Shown piece after piece: positions 1 through 12,019 of a DNA stretch of 64,000 bases (positions are counted from its first letter, which is position 1; every line of letters starts with the position of its first letter). The DNA comes from Stenogyne calaminthoides. Taxonomy: Eukaryota; Streptophyta; Magnoliopsida; Lamiales; Lamiaceae. The position numbers were made by a program, and so were the translations under genes. The notes beneath the pieces were generated by a model. It had not been told where the DNA came from, did no database searches, and saw nothing but the letters and a program-made list of their open reading frames with translations. The stretch lies in the NCBI GenBank assembly GCA_037126765.1, contig JBBCBC010000008.1, forward strand, positions 1,798,001 through 1,862,000, read 5' to 3'.

Positions 1-1478
1 TGGTGTTAAGATTTGAAGATGTTCTGAGAAGATTATCATCGAGGAGATGATCAACTTCTCCTACGCCTCATTGCTGTGGATCACGTCGTACAACTCGTCG
101 TGTCTTTTCCCACGACCAGCTCGAACCATTTAAAACCGACCGAAAAAAGAATGGTTGGTCGATTATCACCTCCGTCCCTGGTCGCGATCTCCTTTTGCCG
201 ACCTTTCGTGATATTGGTATGACTTCATTTTTACCGTAAATGGTTCTAGTAGTTGATCCTCCTTTAGGATGGGGAGATCAAGGGCTGGAAAGGATAACCT
301 CAACACGGCTGGCTTCGAGACAAAAATTCGGTGTGACCCGACAGAGCGCTACGGGATGGGCGGGCGAGCATAACGCCTGGTATGCAGCATGGTACTCATG
401 GTGGCGAGCAAAGCATTGACGATAAAAAGTTCTCTGTTGACCTCGAAGTTTTTAAGCTTTTTTACGGTTTGTTTGTTTGAAGTTTCTTTGTTTAGACTAG
501 ATTGCCTCATTTCGTTTTGGTAGGAATGACCTTTTTGATGTTTGACTCTAGCGGGTCTTCTTTGTATGTTTGGCCGTTAGCTACTTTTTTTTCATATAAG
601 AATCGAAACCATCCGATGTATCCGTGTTTGACTTCGACTTCGTTTAATGATTGTCTTACGCTGGTGCAATCATGATGGTTGGCTTATTTAGGTGCAACCC
701 ATTTTCGTTCGCGATCGGCCACGAATTGGGCGATCATCTTCTTCGTCATCTTATTTACGGTGCGACCTATGTATATAATGCGCTTTTGTTGCGGCATGGT
801 AAGCATTATGTTCTTTTCGCCAAGCAAACACAAAACTCGCTCCGATTCTTGTTGGATTCGGTCGCCTTATTGCGATGCCACTCGATTGGGCATATGGCCA
901 AACAAATTAGATAAATGAATAAACACCACCCCGAGATGTTTTTAATCTTTGAGGCTCTTATCCACACTTTCTTGTTAAAACTCTTTTTGTAAATAAAGAC
1001 TTGCTTACAAATTTACACTCGTGTAATAACCTTATTGATGCCTTGATGTCTTTGCCTTTCTTAGAATTAAAGCGAGAGGTTTTTTCACGGTTATGTGTTA
1101 GAAGGCCCTCGCTTCGGCTTTTTTGTGGTTTGGCTGCTTGTCTTGAGCGAAAGAGGTTTTTAAACCATGTTTTCGTGGATTAAGCGTAACACCGGGCTTG
1201 TGGTTTTCGACAGTTTTTTTCCATTGCGCTCACCATTACGATAATATTTTTCAAATTTACGCATTCCATGAATAGGAAAAAGCGGAGTTCAATCCATAAA
1301 TCTCCGTCGTATGCTCGCTTAGCGCTCGGAAGTATTTGGTATGGGCACCAGCTCGGCTTCGTTTTCCTTGCAGGACCCCCATTTGCTACTTTGAGGGCAG
1401 GCTCACCCGATTGAACCTCACAGTTTGAACTTTGGAGTTATAAATTTTTTGACCTTTGCTTATACATGGCATTCTTAA
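1..1478. other. Unassigned sequence left of the scaffold gap
   Basis: No convincing gene. The short open frames here (about 60-87 codons) overlap each other and resemble nothing I recognise. The base composition and mix of CG-containing words are like the retrotransposon block to the right, so this is probably a worn LTR-element fragment, but no LTR, primer-binding site or pol motif can be pointed to. Confidence 0.35.
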
Positions 1479-1978
1479 NNNNNNNNNNNNNNNNNNNNNN
1501 NNNNNNNNNNNNNNNNNNNNNNNNNNNNNNNNNNNNNNNNNNNNNNNNNNNNNNNNNNNNNNNNNNNNNNNNNNNNNNNNNNNNNNNNNNNNNNNNNNNN
1601 NNNNNNNNNNNNNNNNNNNNNNNNNNNNNNNNNNNNNNNNNNNNNNNNNNNNNNNNNNNNNNNNNNNNNNNNNNNNNNNNNNNNNNNNNNNNNNNNNNNN
1701 NNNNNNNNNNNNNNNNNNNNNNNNNNNNNNNNNNNNNNNNNNNNNNNNNNNNNNNNNNNNNNNNNNNNNNNNNNNNNNNNNNNNNNNNNNNNNNNNNNNN
1801 NNNNNNNNNNNNNNNNNNNNNNNNNNNNNNNNNNNNNNNNNNNNNNNNNNNNNNNNNNNNNNNNNNNNNNNNNNNNNNNNNNNNNNNNNNNNNNNNNNNN
1901 NNNNNNNNNNNNNNNNNNNNNNNNNNNNNNNNNNNNNNNNNNNNNNNNNNNNNNNNNNNNNNNNNNNNNNNNNNNNNN
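1479..1978. other. Assembly gap of exactly 500 N
   Basis: A run of exactly 500 undetermined bases. A round-number gap is a scaffolding placeholder, not a measured distance, so the pieces on the two sides need not be neighbours at this spacing. Open frames reported across it are artefacts. Confidence 0.99.
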
Positions 1979-2902
1979 CTAAAGTTCAAAAGAGCGGTGA
2001 TGTCAAGCAGGGCGGAAGCGAGAATGATAGAATCGGGATCGTCCCGGTAAATCCGATTATATCATTTGAAGTCCTCAGTTCAAATTCGGAAGACTTGAAG
2101 ATCGGATGACCTCGGGAAGATCGAGACGAAGGCAGAAGCGTCGGTCCAATCACTAGTTGAAGCTAAGACAATGGCACGAAGACTTTCTGTCGGAGTAGGC
2201 CGGAAATCGGTTGTGAGCGATCGGAATCAACTCACCAGTGAAAGCGATGTTCGCTTCAAATCATCGTCGATAATCCCGAACAAGAAGAATCGCCGACCTT
2301 AGTTGGTAGAACAAAAGCATTTGAAAAGTGTACGGTAACAATAGACAAAACACATATGATCGGATGGCAATTAAAGGTTGGTGCTTTTATCCAGCAAGCG
2401 GTATAAAAAAACACTATTCACGCTTTCGGCCATGCCGTTCTGGGCTACGTCCATCAATCCTTGCAAGTCTGCCAAATATGGCGAAAATTCAAATTGCTCT
2501 CCAGGCTCTTTGATTTAAAGGGTCTATAAATATGGGATTACTCTTGAGTGAAGACGGAAGCTATCAAAGAAGCTGTTTATAATCGTTTCCCATACGAAGA
2601 ACACAAACTTGAAAGGATTATTTTCTAAGTGTTCATCGTAGTTCTTAACACGAAATCTTTTTCATCTAGGCGATAGATTCTTAAAAACTAGGAAAGATTT
2701 GAAAGTTGGGAACAAAAACAATCTTACCCAAAACCCGAAAGTTAGGTTAAGTTGTTTAGAATTCAGACTAGGGTTTCTAGTTGATTTACGGGATCGGTTG
2801 AGTGAGAACTCTTTAAATATCTGTTGGTGTCTTGTGTTGGACTAACCACGATAATCTAGTCCGGTTTGGTTTTAGTTGGTACTTACTTGTGATAGGGAAG
2901 AG
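1979..2902. repeat. Left flank of the Copia insertion, probably an older LTR element
   Basis: No gene. The last few hundred bases read like the interior of a plant Copia/SIRE-type LTR, and the sequence that resumes beyond the Copia element (12020-12480) reads like the end of such an LTR. The simplest reading is that the 9.1-kb Copia element landed inside this older repeat. A clean target-site duplication could not be shown, because the last bases on the left (around 2898-2902) and the first on the right (around 12020-12025) agree only roughly. Confidence 0.4.
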
Positions 2903-4711
2903 TGTTTGGGGAATGAGTTACCACCAGATGTATTCGGGGTGAATATTTAAATACAAATTTAATTCATTAATTATTACTAGCATGAATTAATCTATATTAA
3001 TTCAAATAATAATTACAGCAACATACCATGCGCTATAAAAAAGCACGTAAAAACTTCTTGTCACGGAATCTCAGTTTTCGTGAACGTCCTCTTGGATAAG
3101 CGTTGGCTTTGGACGGACTAACGAAGGACTTCCCAAGTATTCCCTTAACCCTTTCAACTATCAAATTGGGGACACTCGTCGAACAATTAACAAAAGGAAA
3201 AAATAAACTTTGTTTGCACCACTTTTGTGGATTTTAATATTTCACACATGGAATTGTACTTGAGAATGAACTAAATCATCCCTATTTATAGGAGAGGGGT
3301 TGGTCGAAATTTTTAGTGATATTTCAATGTGGGAAAAAGATTTTTCTTAATTAAAGGAAATCTTGAATATATCCCTTATATTCTTTTCTCGCATTAAAAT
3401 ATTCCACAAAATCCACCTCATCAATATATGGAATTTTTCGAAAACAAAGGGTCCCAGATTTGAGATTTGGATCTTCTTGAATTTATGAGATATTAACTTG
3501 TATTTGAAAATACATATCTTCCATAATATCTTTTCAAGAAAATCGAGAAAATCTTTCTTGCCCTATTTTTCAAAAATTTAAAATATCTCTTATGAATAAC
3601 CAAGTGGGAGATTTCTTGAATTTAATGAGATAATCTTGTATTCGAGAATACATATCTTCATTCCGTAACAAAATTCAAAAAAAACTTTCTCCCTCTTTTA
3701 TCATAAATTTTCGAAAAATTATAAAATATAATCAACAATATTTATTTTATTTTAATCACCTTTTTAGGTTATTGGACTATATGTTGGGCTACTCGAGGGC
3801 CTTTAGGAGAAATTAAGATTGGACCTAAATGGATCTTGAATATATCTAATATTGAGCCTGATATAATTCAAGCCCGTAAATATTAATTAATCCTTACATA
3901 ATTAATATTGCCCGTCCATCTTAACCCGTATACGATCAATATGGCTCCGGTCATTATTTCCGTGTTTAAGATTATCTAGCCCATTAATTAATTCAAGCCC
4001 TTTGAAATAGCTTTCCATTAATTAATATCTTTTGTCCTTAGTAGAGAGCAGTTCAACATTATTATCCATCTGGGAAACTAATTCCACTTGCAAGATTTGG
4101 TATGATAAAACATATGAACCTCGAGGGGCAAATCAAGCAAGCGTGCTTGCACGATTCTTATTATTAAATCTTAGCAATCACATGTGACCAATAATATTGT
4201 CGAAGATAAAAAAGTATTAAATCTCTTCGATTCATTTACCCATGATAAGTCAAAGCAATAGTTACCAATCCCGTGATCCTATTTAAGGGGCGAAGGTTAA
4301 GAAACAACCCCGAACCGAGGTCTAATTCTTCCTTGTTAGGTTAGAAGAATTTATCCTCTTTGTATGTCATATTAGGTGCATCGATCATACCTTAGTGTAA
4401 TCTCTTGGTCGAAGACAAACCAATGCAGGCCTTACCTCCAACCTTTCACGATGGTTGTTCATTTCCATCTAGGTAAATGAATGGGCGTACTTTTAATTTA
4501 CAAAGATTTATTAATTTAATCTTACGTGATGCGGTATCTTCAAATTAACTTCTGATTAAACTGCGTCAATTATTGAACAATTATCGATAAATATATATAA
4601 CATTCGATCATATTTAAAGCATCGGTGATAAACAATTTATTTGATAAATAATCACGAAAATTAGTTTCGATTATACAAAGTAAAAAGCATACTTTTCGGT
4701 ATAATCCAACA
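2903..4711 (-). repeat. Left LTR (3' LTR of the Copia element)
   Basis: About 1.81 kb, starting TGTTTGGGGAATGAG and ending in CCAACA. It can be followed along nearly its whole length against the right LTR. AT-rich stretches of 60-90 bases are identical between the two copies, while mismatches and one- to four-base indels are bunched in between. Confidence 0.88.
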
Positions 4712-4722
4712 ATCTCCCACTT
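4712..4722 (-). promoter_or_regulatory. Polypurine tract of the Copia element
   Basis: On the minus strand this reads AAGTGGGAGAT and directly abuts the TGTTGG start of the 3' LTR. This is the position and typical wording of the plus-strand primer of plant Copia elements. It confirms the element's orientation. Confidence 0.8.
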
Positions 4723-4937
4723 ATACTCAAAGTGCAACTTTAAGTATGCTACAACCGTCTCGAGTAGTCAAAGTGACATCTAATGTCACCTACAAACACA
4801 ATAATAATTTCTCCACAGCATATACGAAGCGGATTGGCAATGGTCTTGACACTCATTCGCCCAACATGTCTCGAAAGAGTATTGAGACTCTTTGAATGGA
4901 TCTGCTAGGTTGTCCTCCCGACAGTATCTTTTGCAAT

Positions 4938-5450
4938 CTATATCTCTCTCTTAAAGATGACTAGTATAAGATGGTATTTCCTTTCAATGTGTTTCAACGG
5001 CTTTGTGGGCTCTTGGTTCCTTGAATTTGCAAAGCCCGACGGCATTGTCCTGATATGATGATCTGCTGTGGGCAAATTCGGAACCCATCTAAGTCCACAA
5101 GGAAGTGCTTGAGCGAACCCGAACCTTTCCATTTGCCTCATTGCAGTACATATTAAACTTTCCATGGTAGAATCTGCGACACATTTACCAATGACTTCTC
5201 CGTGTCCGCGACTCCTCCCCATGCAAAAACACCTTCTGGGAGGTAGATTTTTTCTGAGTCTATAGTTAATTGGAAGTCCATTGTAACGATAGGGTTGGAC
5301 TTCGGTGATAAACCAACATTCTATCCGAGTTCTTTTCGGATACTTGGAGATATTTTTTAAGCGCCTTCGATGTTCTTTCAAAGGGTTACTTTGATATCTT
5401 GCCACCATGCCTACGGTGAGCGGATATCCAGGTCTCTTCTGACATTGCAT
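4938..5450 (-). pseudogene. Copia RT end and RNase H fragment
   Basis: The 170-codon frame begins in the RT thumb region, where plant Copia proteins have a block ending in SRYQSNP (here ARYQSNP). It then passes through the connection segment and reaches an RNase H stretch with the ADST motif (VADSTMES). It ends about 215 bases from the left LTR, as expected for RNase H. Several stretches in the middle are off-frame compared with intact relatives. Not translatable as one polyprotein. Confidence 0.8.
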
Positions 5451-5730
5451 ATAATAAAAACTTCAAACGGACCAAAGCATAAGGAATGCCTTTCGTATCA
5501 TCTATCTCTCTTTCGTCTTAGGGGACATTTTCTTGGATAGATGGATTCCATGCACGAAAAGTACGAATCCTTTCTTGGAATCTTGCATCTTGAAGCGTTT
5601 CAAGGCGATTATCTATGTATGAAGCTTGCGATAAAGCTTCATCCTTTTCTTTTGCGATCTCGGTGATCTTGATCCCAAGGGCGTGCGAGAGCTTTCCCTA
5701 AGTCCTTCATATCAAAAGCGTTTTTGAAAG

Positions 5731-6200
5731 TCATACTCTTACTTCGATAACACCTTCACGTTGTTCCCGATGATCGGAATGTAGTCTACATATAGTCTTT
5801 AGAATACCAATGCGATTCGACCGTTTTTTTACACAACTTTCAAACTCATTTTGATCAAACCCATAAGACTTTATAACATGATCAAAACATTGGTTCGGAG
5901 CTCTGGATGCTGTTTGAGTCCGTAAATGGACTTCTTGAGCTTCAAACAAGATGTTCTTGGCCTTTTTCAATGAAACCTTGGGGTTGTTGCATATAGATCT
6001 CTTCATCAAGACTTAGTTAAGGAAAGGCATCTTGACATCCATTTGCAGATTTCAAAGTCGAAATCTTGTGTCAATCGATAAAAATCTGGATGGACTTAAG
6101 CATAGTTCTTGGCGAAAAAAAGTTTCCTCATAATCGATCCATTCTTTTACGTATAACTTTTAACCCTTAGTCTTCTTTGAAGGTTCAACCTTAAAGTCGG
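5731..6200 (-). pseudogene. Copia reverse transcriptase fragment
   Basis: The recognisable part is the block where Copia RT has a Q-A-S-R sequence followed by FDxVIKS(Y/F)GF (here FDHVIKSYGF). Just after it, near 5765-5790, the catalytic box survives only in a neighbouring frame, where it reads YVDY instead of the canonical YVDD, so the second catalytic aspartate is missing as well as the frame. Both breaks would inactivate reverse transcription, if they are real and not consensus error. Confidence 0.75.
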
Positions 6201-6681
6201 TCCTCTTTTTCCTCTTATATACCGCTTCCATCAATGGGTTTTGACCCATTAAGTGGTTTGACTAGCTCAGCGCTCTATTATGAAACATAGAACCCGTTTA
6301 GGCTTTTTCTTTGTTTGCCAAGAATCTGCATCATTATCTCGGAGTGCCTCGTCATATGTCCATGGAGTGCGATTAGTCTTGTCAGGAATCAAGTCAGGAC
6401 TCTCCTATTCCCATGAATCTCTCGGGCTGTCTAACAACCCTCCCCCTCTGACGAGGCTCCGGTTGTGAAAAGCCGTATTGATTGGTATATCATCTAAATA
6501 CAGGTTAGCGATGAGGTTTGCCCTCTAAGCTCATTTAAGGTAATCTCACTTACGGGTTTTCTTTGGTTTATATAGTCTTCTTCCGAAAAATCTAAAGTGG
6601 GTGCTTATGACCACTTTTGATCTTGAGGACCATAAACGTACACCCTTTTGTTCCCATCGGGTATCCTGCAAACAACCTTAA

Positions 6682-7440
6682 TTACGATCGAGGATCGGTT
6701 TCAAAAACTCCTTGTCCGGCCGTATGCGGACACCCCAAATCTTCATGTGTCTCATCTTGAAACTGCGTCCGGTCCACAATTCTTTGGGAGTTTTGGGAAT
6801 CGATTTGGATGGCACAGTTGAAATGTAAACATTTGTTTCCAAGCGCATGACCCAGGAAGCGACTTAGGAAGATCGCATAACTCATCATTGATCTAACCAT
6901 TTCCAAAGGGTTGATTTCTTCCGCTCTGCAACCCCGTTTTGTTGAGGGGTTAAGGTGCGATGTTGGGATCTGATCCTTCATCGGATAAGTAGTTCAAAAA
7001 CACATGTTGAGGTATTACGCCTCCCGCGATCGGATCGTAGAGACTTGATCGTTTTCCCTATGATTCTCTGCTTGAGCCTTAAATTCTTTTGAATTCTCAA
7101 AAGGTCTCGATTTATGCTTCATAAAAAAATATGGCCGTCCTTGAGTAATCATCAATAAAGTGACAAAATACTCATAACCTCCTCTTTGCTTTGGTTGACA
7201 TTGGACCACATACATACGTGTGAGCGATCTCTAACAACTTCTTTGGCCCTATTCCCCTTGTCCAAATGCCCTCTTGGTCATTTACCCTCGAAACATGATT
7301 AGCGGGTTGGAAGCGGTTCAACTTGGAAAGTTCTAGTGAGCCCGTCTTTCCTCTGGGCCTTTGGATCTCTTTGGATTTATATGACAATCTTAGATGCGAA
7401 AAAAGTGTCTCGTTCACGTCGATGAGCGTTTTCTTTTTCG
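6682..7440 (-). pseudogene. Copia integrase, in three frames
   Basis: Three overlapping minus-strand frames give consecutive integrase pieces: an H-L-R-L segment of the zinc-binding N-terminal region followed by the CGPM box at the start of the catalytic core (7172-7417); the core with GGYEYFVT and the KHKS block (7015-7215); and the RNRTL-type region with MVRSMMSYA and a WGCP-like segment (6682-6981). The order is correct and the family clear, but at least two frame changes are needed to read through. Confidence 0.82.
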
Positions 7441-7758
7441 GGAAATAGTTGATGTGTTATAGGATACATTTCTTGAGTGGTGTGCACCCATTAATTGTAT
7501 AGAGATTATTAGCCATGACGTTCCATGTGAGATAAATTTATCATAAAAAAATGGTAACAACTTTATTAAAAGTAACGAATATCCATCATGAAAAAAGTTT
7601 AGAAAGCTGAAATCAAATCCTTTCTAAAACTTCGGAGCGTCTGAACATCTCTTAAAATTAAAACTACGTCTTGAAAAAGCAGTGCACTTCTCCCATTGCT
7701 TGGCTGCCACTCTACATAGCATTGCCCGGATGTGATGAGGATCTCACTTCCCACTTAG

Positions 7759-8480
7759 TTATGGGTCCTTTTGAACCCCACAGTAACGTGAAACAAACAT
7801 GATCGATGGATCCATATCCACCACCCATAAATGGGAGGAATCTGGCGCTAAACAAGTTTCAACAACTAATGAGTGAGGATTACCTTTCTTTTCCTTTCCT
7901 TTTGGGATTGGAGCAGTGACCTCAATGTCCTTTCTCCCGGCCGGTTGAAACATATTCCTTTTGGTTCTTTCTTGACACCCAACCCATTACTTGATCTTTT
8001 CTCTTTTTTCTTAATGATGAGCTTGCTTTGGTTAACCAACCACTTCCTTTTCTTGAGACTTGCCTTCCCGGCCTAGATCTTGAAAAGGCTTTTCACCAAT
8101 GCTTCCGTCTTTCTTTCTAAATGCTTCTCCACTTTCTCCAAAACTTCTTGAAGATCATCCATAGTAAACATGTGATCACTCATCCACAAAACCTGATAAA
8201 ATTCATCTAAGCTCCTTGGCGAGTAAACCATGAAATTCGATTTGGGCCTCGTCACAATACTTAGTTAGAGATAAGCGAGTTTGAGAAAATGGTTTTTGAC
8301 TCGAGAACATGCTCCCTTCTGGTGTTCCCTCAACCATTTTGTATACCACGTCGTCGTTTTTTAGCCCGATCGATCATGCGGTCTTTTGTTGAAAACATTT
8401 CTTCAAGACTTTGCATAATTTCCATTGCCGGACTCAACACCTTCATGAATGTGTTTCAAATCATCGAACGTGAAGTCAAA
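7759..8480 (-). pseudogene. Copia gag and protease remnant
   Basis: Near 8070-8450 the minus strand keeps pieces of a retrotransposon gag (a short MEIMQSLEEMF-like helix region, then an HMFTMDDL block). From 7953 to 7759 a basic linker (KGKEKKGNPHSL) leads into the protease start, where the aspartic protease D-S-G-A box expected after a tryptophan or valine pair reads VVDMDPS, so the active-site box is not intact. The zinc-knuckle CCHC of gag could not be read cleanly. Confidence 0.65.
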
Positions 8481-9439
8481 GATTACGTTTCATGGGTTCG
8501 TTGGCACGCTCCCAAATATTATACTCATGTCTTGCGCGTCGGTTGATTCATCGATTAGGCGTCGTGGCTTAGTGCGTCAAGAATCGATAATGTTTTTGTG
8601 CGGGTAGGACATGCGTCATATTTTGTTTCCAAACATTATAGTTTTCTCCGGATAATTGGTGTTCTTTGAGTGTATATAGCGATTGGATTAAAAGGTTGCG
8701 ACATGATGAACTAAAATAAACAATAATATGCACAAGCACAAAATTATCACAAGGTTTGATCCATGCATCATATTAAAATCTCAAAAAATATGAACATCAT
8801 CGACCACATCTCAAAAAACAGTTTAAATAAACCCGTGGGGTGGGTCATTATTTAAAACACGTTCAAGCGAGTTTCAAACAAAGCGATTTACAAACCTTTA
8901 ATATCCAGTTAATAGTTGGCTCCCATGACCAATATAAAATTGGCCAGGGATTTCGAGGGAGTATATGCATATCAATTTTATACCTAAAATAATAACCATG
9001 ATTAAATCTGAGGATTACTATTTCCTTTTGATCGAGCCTCGTTGGGAGGTCATCGTCGCCCTTAGTAATAACCCAATCATCCGTTTGGAATTCATTCATG
9101 TGAAACCTATCTTTTGACCGTCCAGTGAAAATTTCTCAAAATTCACAAATAAATAAATCATGGAGGTCAAAATTAATTCAATTTTATTATCAGGAATAAA
9201 ATTGTCAATTAATTATTTAAAACATACTTAGTAATTTTGAAGTTGAGATTTTTCAATTTAGCGATACCTCAATGCAAACATATTTAAACAAATTAAATAA
9301 AGCATAAGATAGCACAAAATAAATCAAAGCAAAAACATAAAATAAACATATTGGGCACAAATTATCCAATTGTCATGGTTTGATTTTCTTGGCTTGATCT
9401 TGAAAAACACGTCTCGAATTTCTCCCACTCGTTAAGTCT

Positions 9440-9850
9440 CGAAAAAAAATACTTATCTCGAACCGCCCGCATGGCATTTCGCGGTAAAGGATACGCCCGC
9501 ATCCGGCAAGCACTTGGCACAGGGCGACCCTAAGCGCCCTGCCGCCGCCAGCGAGCCCGTGCCCGCCGGTCCTCTCGGCTGCTTAGCGGTATGTCGGCGA
9601 AGTCGGTAGTTCTCGCGGCGGCAGCATCAGCAGCTTCATTCGCCTTCACCCGTCGCCCGGAAGTCCTCGGCGCCGCGTCTCCGCTAGCGCCCGTCATCAG
9701 CGTGCCCGCGGCATCATACGTCGCTTCGGCTTTGGGCGCTTACGCCCGTCTTGTGACCCTCCCCACCTAAATCTCCTCGGCCTCCGATGCCTCGCCACCA
9801 CCCTGTCGTGCCGGTAGCGCCCGCCTTCCGCCCTACGCTGTTACGGATTT
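9440..9850. other. GC-rich leader between Copia primer site and gag
   Basis: About 400 bases rich in GCC, CGC and GCG words, set in an otherwise AT-rich element. It has no long open frame on either strand. It lies where plant Copia elements carry a variable GC-rich untranslated leader, between the primer-binding site and gag, which is the simplest explanation. I see no rRNA or organellar signature in it. Confidence 0.55.
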
Positions 9851-10156
9851 AGTCGCTTAATTCTTCGTCTCTTCGTTCCCGATCCGGTTACAATTTATTT
9901 ACAAAAATAAATAAACTGATCTGAACCCCAATCGGCACGTTGATCAAATCAAACAAATCCTAATCTACTTCGTGGATTTTCTCACGAGAAAAAAAACAAG
10001 CCGAAACGAATTAAAAAAAAAAACCCGTTTATATGCATGCAAATAAAACATTAAAATCCATGACAATTGGATACACGCAAAAAGCGAATCTAACAGTTCT
10101 ACTATCGATTTCAAATTTAATGTCCACGAATTAAATTACAATTTAAAAAAATTGAG

Positions 10157-10176
10157 CAAAGCGGTGGCTCGATGCG
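10157..10176 (-). promoter_or_regulatory. Degenerate tRNA primer-binding site
   Basis: Immediately inside the right LTR, the minus strand reads a sequence containing CATCGAGCCACC. This resembles the complement of the initiator methionine tRNA end used by most plant Copia elements (TGGTATCAGAGCC), with several differences. Position and partial match support it; the match is not exact. Confidence 0.55.
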
Positions 10177-10178
10177 AT

Positions 10179-12019
10179 TGTTGGGGAATGAGTTACCACC
10201 GGATCTGACCGGGGTGAATATTTAAATACAAATTTAATTCATTAATTATTACTAGCATGAATTAATCTATATTAATTCAAATAATAATTGCAACAACATA
10301 CCATGCGTATAAAAGCCACGTAAAACCTCGGCGTCGGAATCTCTGGGTTTACGTGAGCATACCTCTTAGGATGGCGGTGGCTTTGGTGGAGACGGACTAA
10401 CGAAAAGGACTTCCCAAGTATTCCCTTAGCCCTTGCTCAACTCCGATTGGAAGGGGCACTACAAATCGAACAATTAACAAAAGGAAAAAAATAAACTTTG
10501 TTGCGCACACTTATGTGGATTTGCTAATATTTAAAAGCATTGGAATTGTACTTGAGAATGAACTAATCATCCCTATTTATAGGAGAGGGGTTAGTCGAAA
10601 TTTTAGTGATATTTCAATGTGGGAAAAGATTTTTCTTGAGTCATAAGAAATCTTGAATATATCTTCTATATTCTTTTTCCCCATTAAAATATTCCATAAA
10701 AATCCCACTCCTCAATATATATATAATTTTTGAAAAAAACAAGAATGCAAGATTTCAAGATTTGGATCTTCTTGAATTTATGAGATATTCTTGTATTTCA
10801 AAATACATATCTTAATAATATCTTTTTCAAGAAAATCAAGAAAATCTTTCTTGCCCTTTATTTTCAAAATTTGAAATATCTCTTATAAATAACCAGTGGG
10901 AGATTTCTTGAATTTAATGAGATAATCTTGTATTCCAAGAATACATATCTTCATTCCATAACAAAATTCAAAAAAAAACTTTCTCCTCTTTTATCCATAA
11001 ATTTGAAAAATTAGAGGAAATATAATCAACAATATTTATTTTATTTTAATCACCTTTTTATTATTGAATTTGTATATTTGGGCTACTCGGGGCCTTTAGG
11101 AGAATTAAGATTGGACCTTCTAATGGATCTTGAATATCTAATATTGAGCACAATATAGTTCAAGCCCATAAATATTAATTAATCCCACTTTACATAATTA
11201 ATATTGCACCGTCCGTCTTAACCCGTATTACGGTCAATATGGCTCCGGTCATTATTTCCCGTGTTTAAGATTATCTAGCCCATTAATTAATTCAAACCCC
11301 AGAAATAGCTTTCCGTTAATTAATATCTTTTGTCCTTTAAAAATTAGAAGCGGTTCAACATTATTATCCCATACAGGAAACTAATTCCCACTGCAAGATT
11401 TGGTATGATAAAAACTTATGAACCTCGAGAACCGTCAAGCAAAGCGTCTTTGCGATTCTTAAATATTAAATCTTAAGCAATCACATGTGACCAATAATAT
11501 TGCCCAAGATAAAAAAGTATTGAATCTCTACGATTATTTACCCATGATAAGTCAAAGCGAATAGTTACCAATCCCGTGATCTATTTAAGGGGCGAAGGTT
11601 AAGAAACAACGAACCAGGCGAGGTCTAATTCTTCCTTGTTGGGATTCTGAATTTATCCTCTGTGGGTCTTATTCCGACTCATCGGTCATGCACTAGTGTA
11701 ATCTCTTGGTCAAAACAAACCAATCTGAGCCTTACACCTCAACCTTTAGCGATAGTTGTTCATTTCCATCTATATATAAGTGAATGGCGTCTTTTTAATT
11801 TACAAGAATTTGATTAATTTAATCTTACGTGATGCGGTATCACTAAATTAACCTCTGAGTGTAACTGCGTCTGAATTATTGAGCGATTATCATTAAATAT
11901 TTATAACATTCAATCATATTTAAAGCATGGTGATAAACAATTTATTTAATAAATAAGCACGAAAAAAATCGGTTTCGATTATACAAAGTAAAAAGCATAC
12001 TTTTAGATATAATCCCCCA
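10179..12019 (-). repeat. Right LTR (5' LTR of the Copia element)
   Basis: About 1.84 kb, starting TGTTGGGGAATGAG and ending near a CCCCCA where the left copy ends CCAACA. In the coding direction it is the promoter-bearing 5' LTR. The exact outer end is uncertain by a few bases. Confidence 0.85.

Larger units (their letters stand above)
2903..12019 (-). mobile_element. Ty1/Copia LTR retrotransposon, frame-broken
   Basis: A nearly full-length element whose coding direction is the minus strand. Two long terminal repeats (2903-4711 and 10179-12019) begin TGTT and end in CA. Between them, reading leftwards, are a tRNA-like primer site, a GC-rich leader, gag, protease, integrase, reverse transcriptase and RNase H, and then a polypurine tract next to the left LTR. 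Protease-integrase-RT order is diagnostic of Copia rather than Gypsy. The pol region is spread over at least five short frames with many frame changes, so as assembled it is not functional. Clade assignment (Tork/TAR-like) is only an impression from integrase wording. The element may be genuinely decayed, or its consensus may be poor. Confidence 0.9.

Noticed and set aside
9440..9850. rDNA or bacterial contamination as source of the GC-rich island
   Set aside because: No rRNA motif or long bacterial-type open frame is visible, and it lies exactly where the Copia leader is expected.
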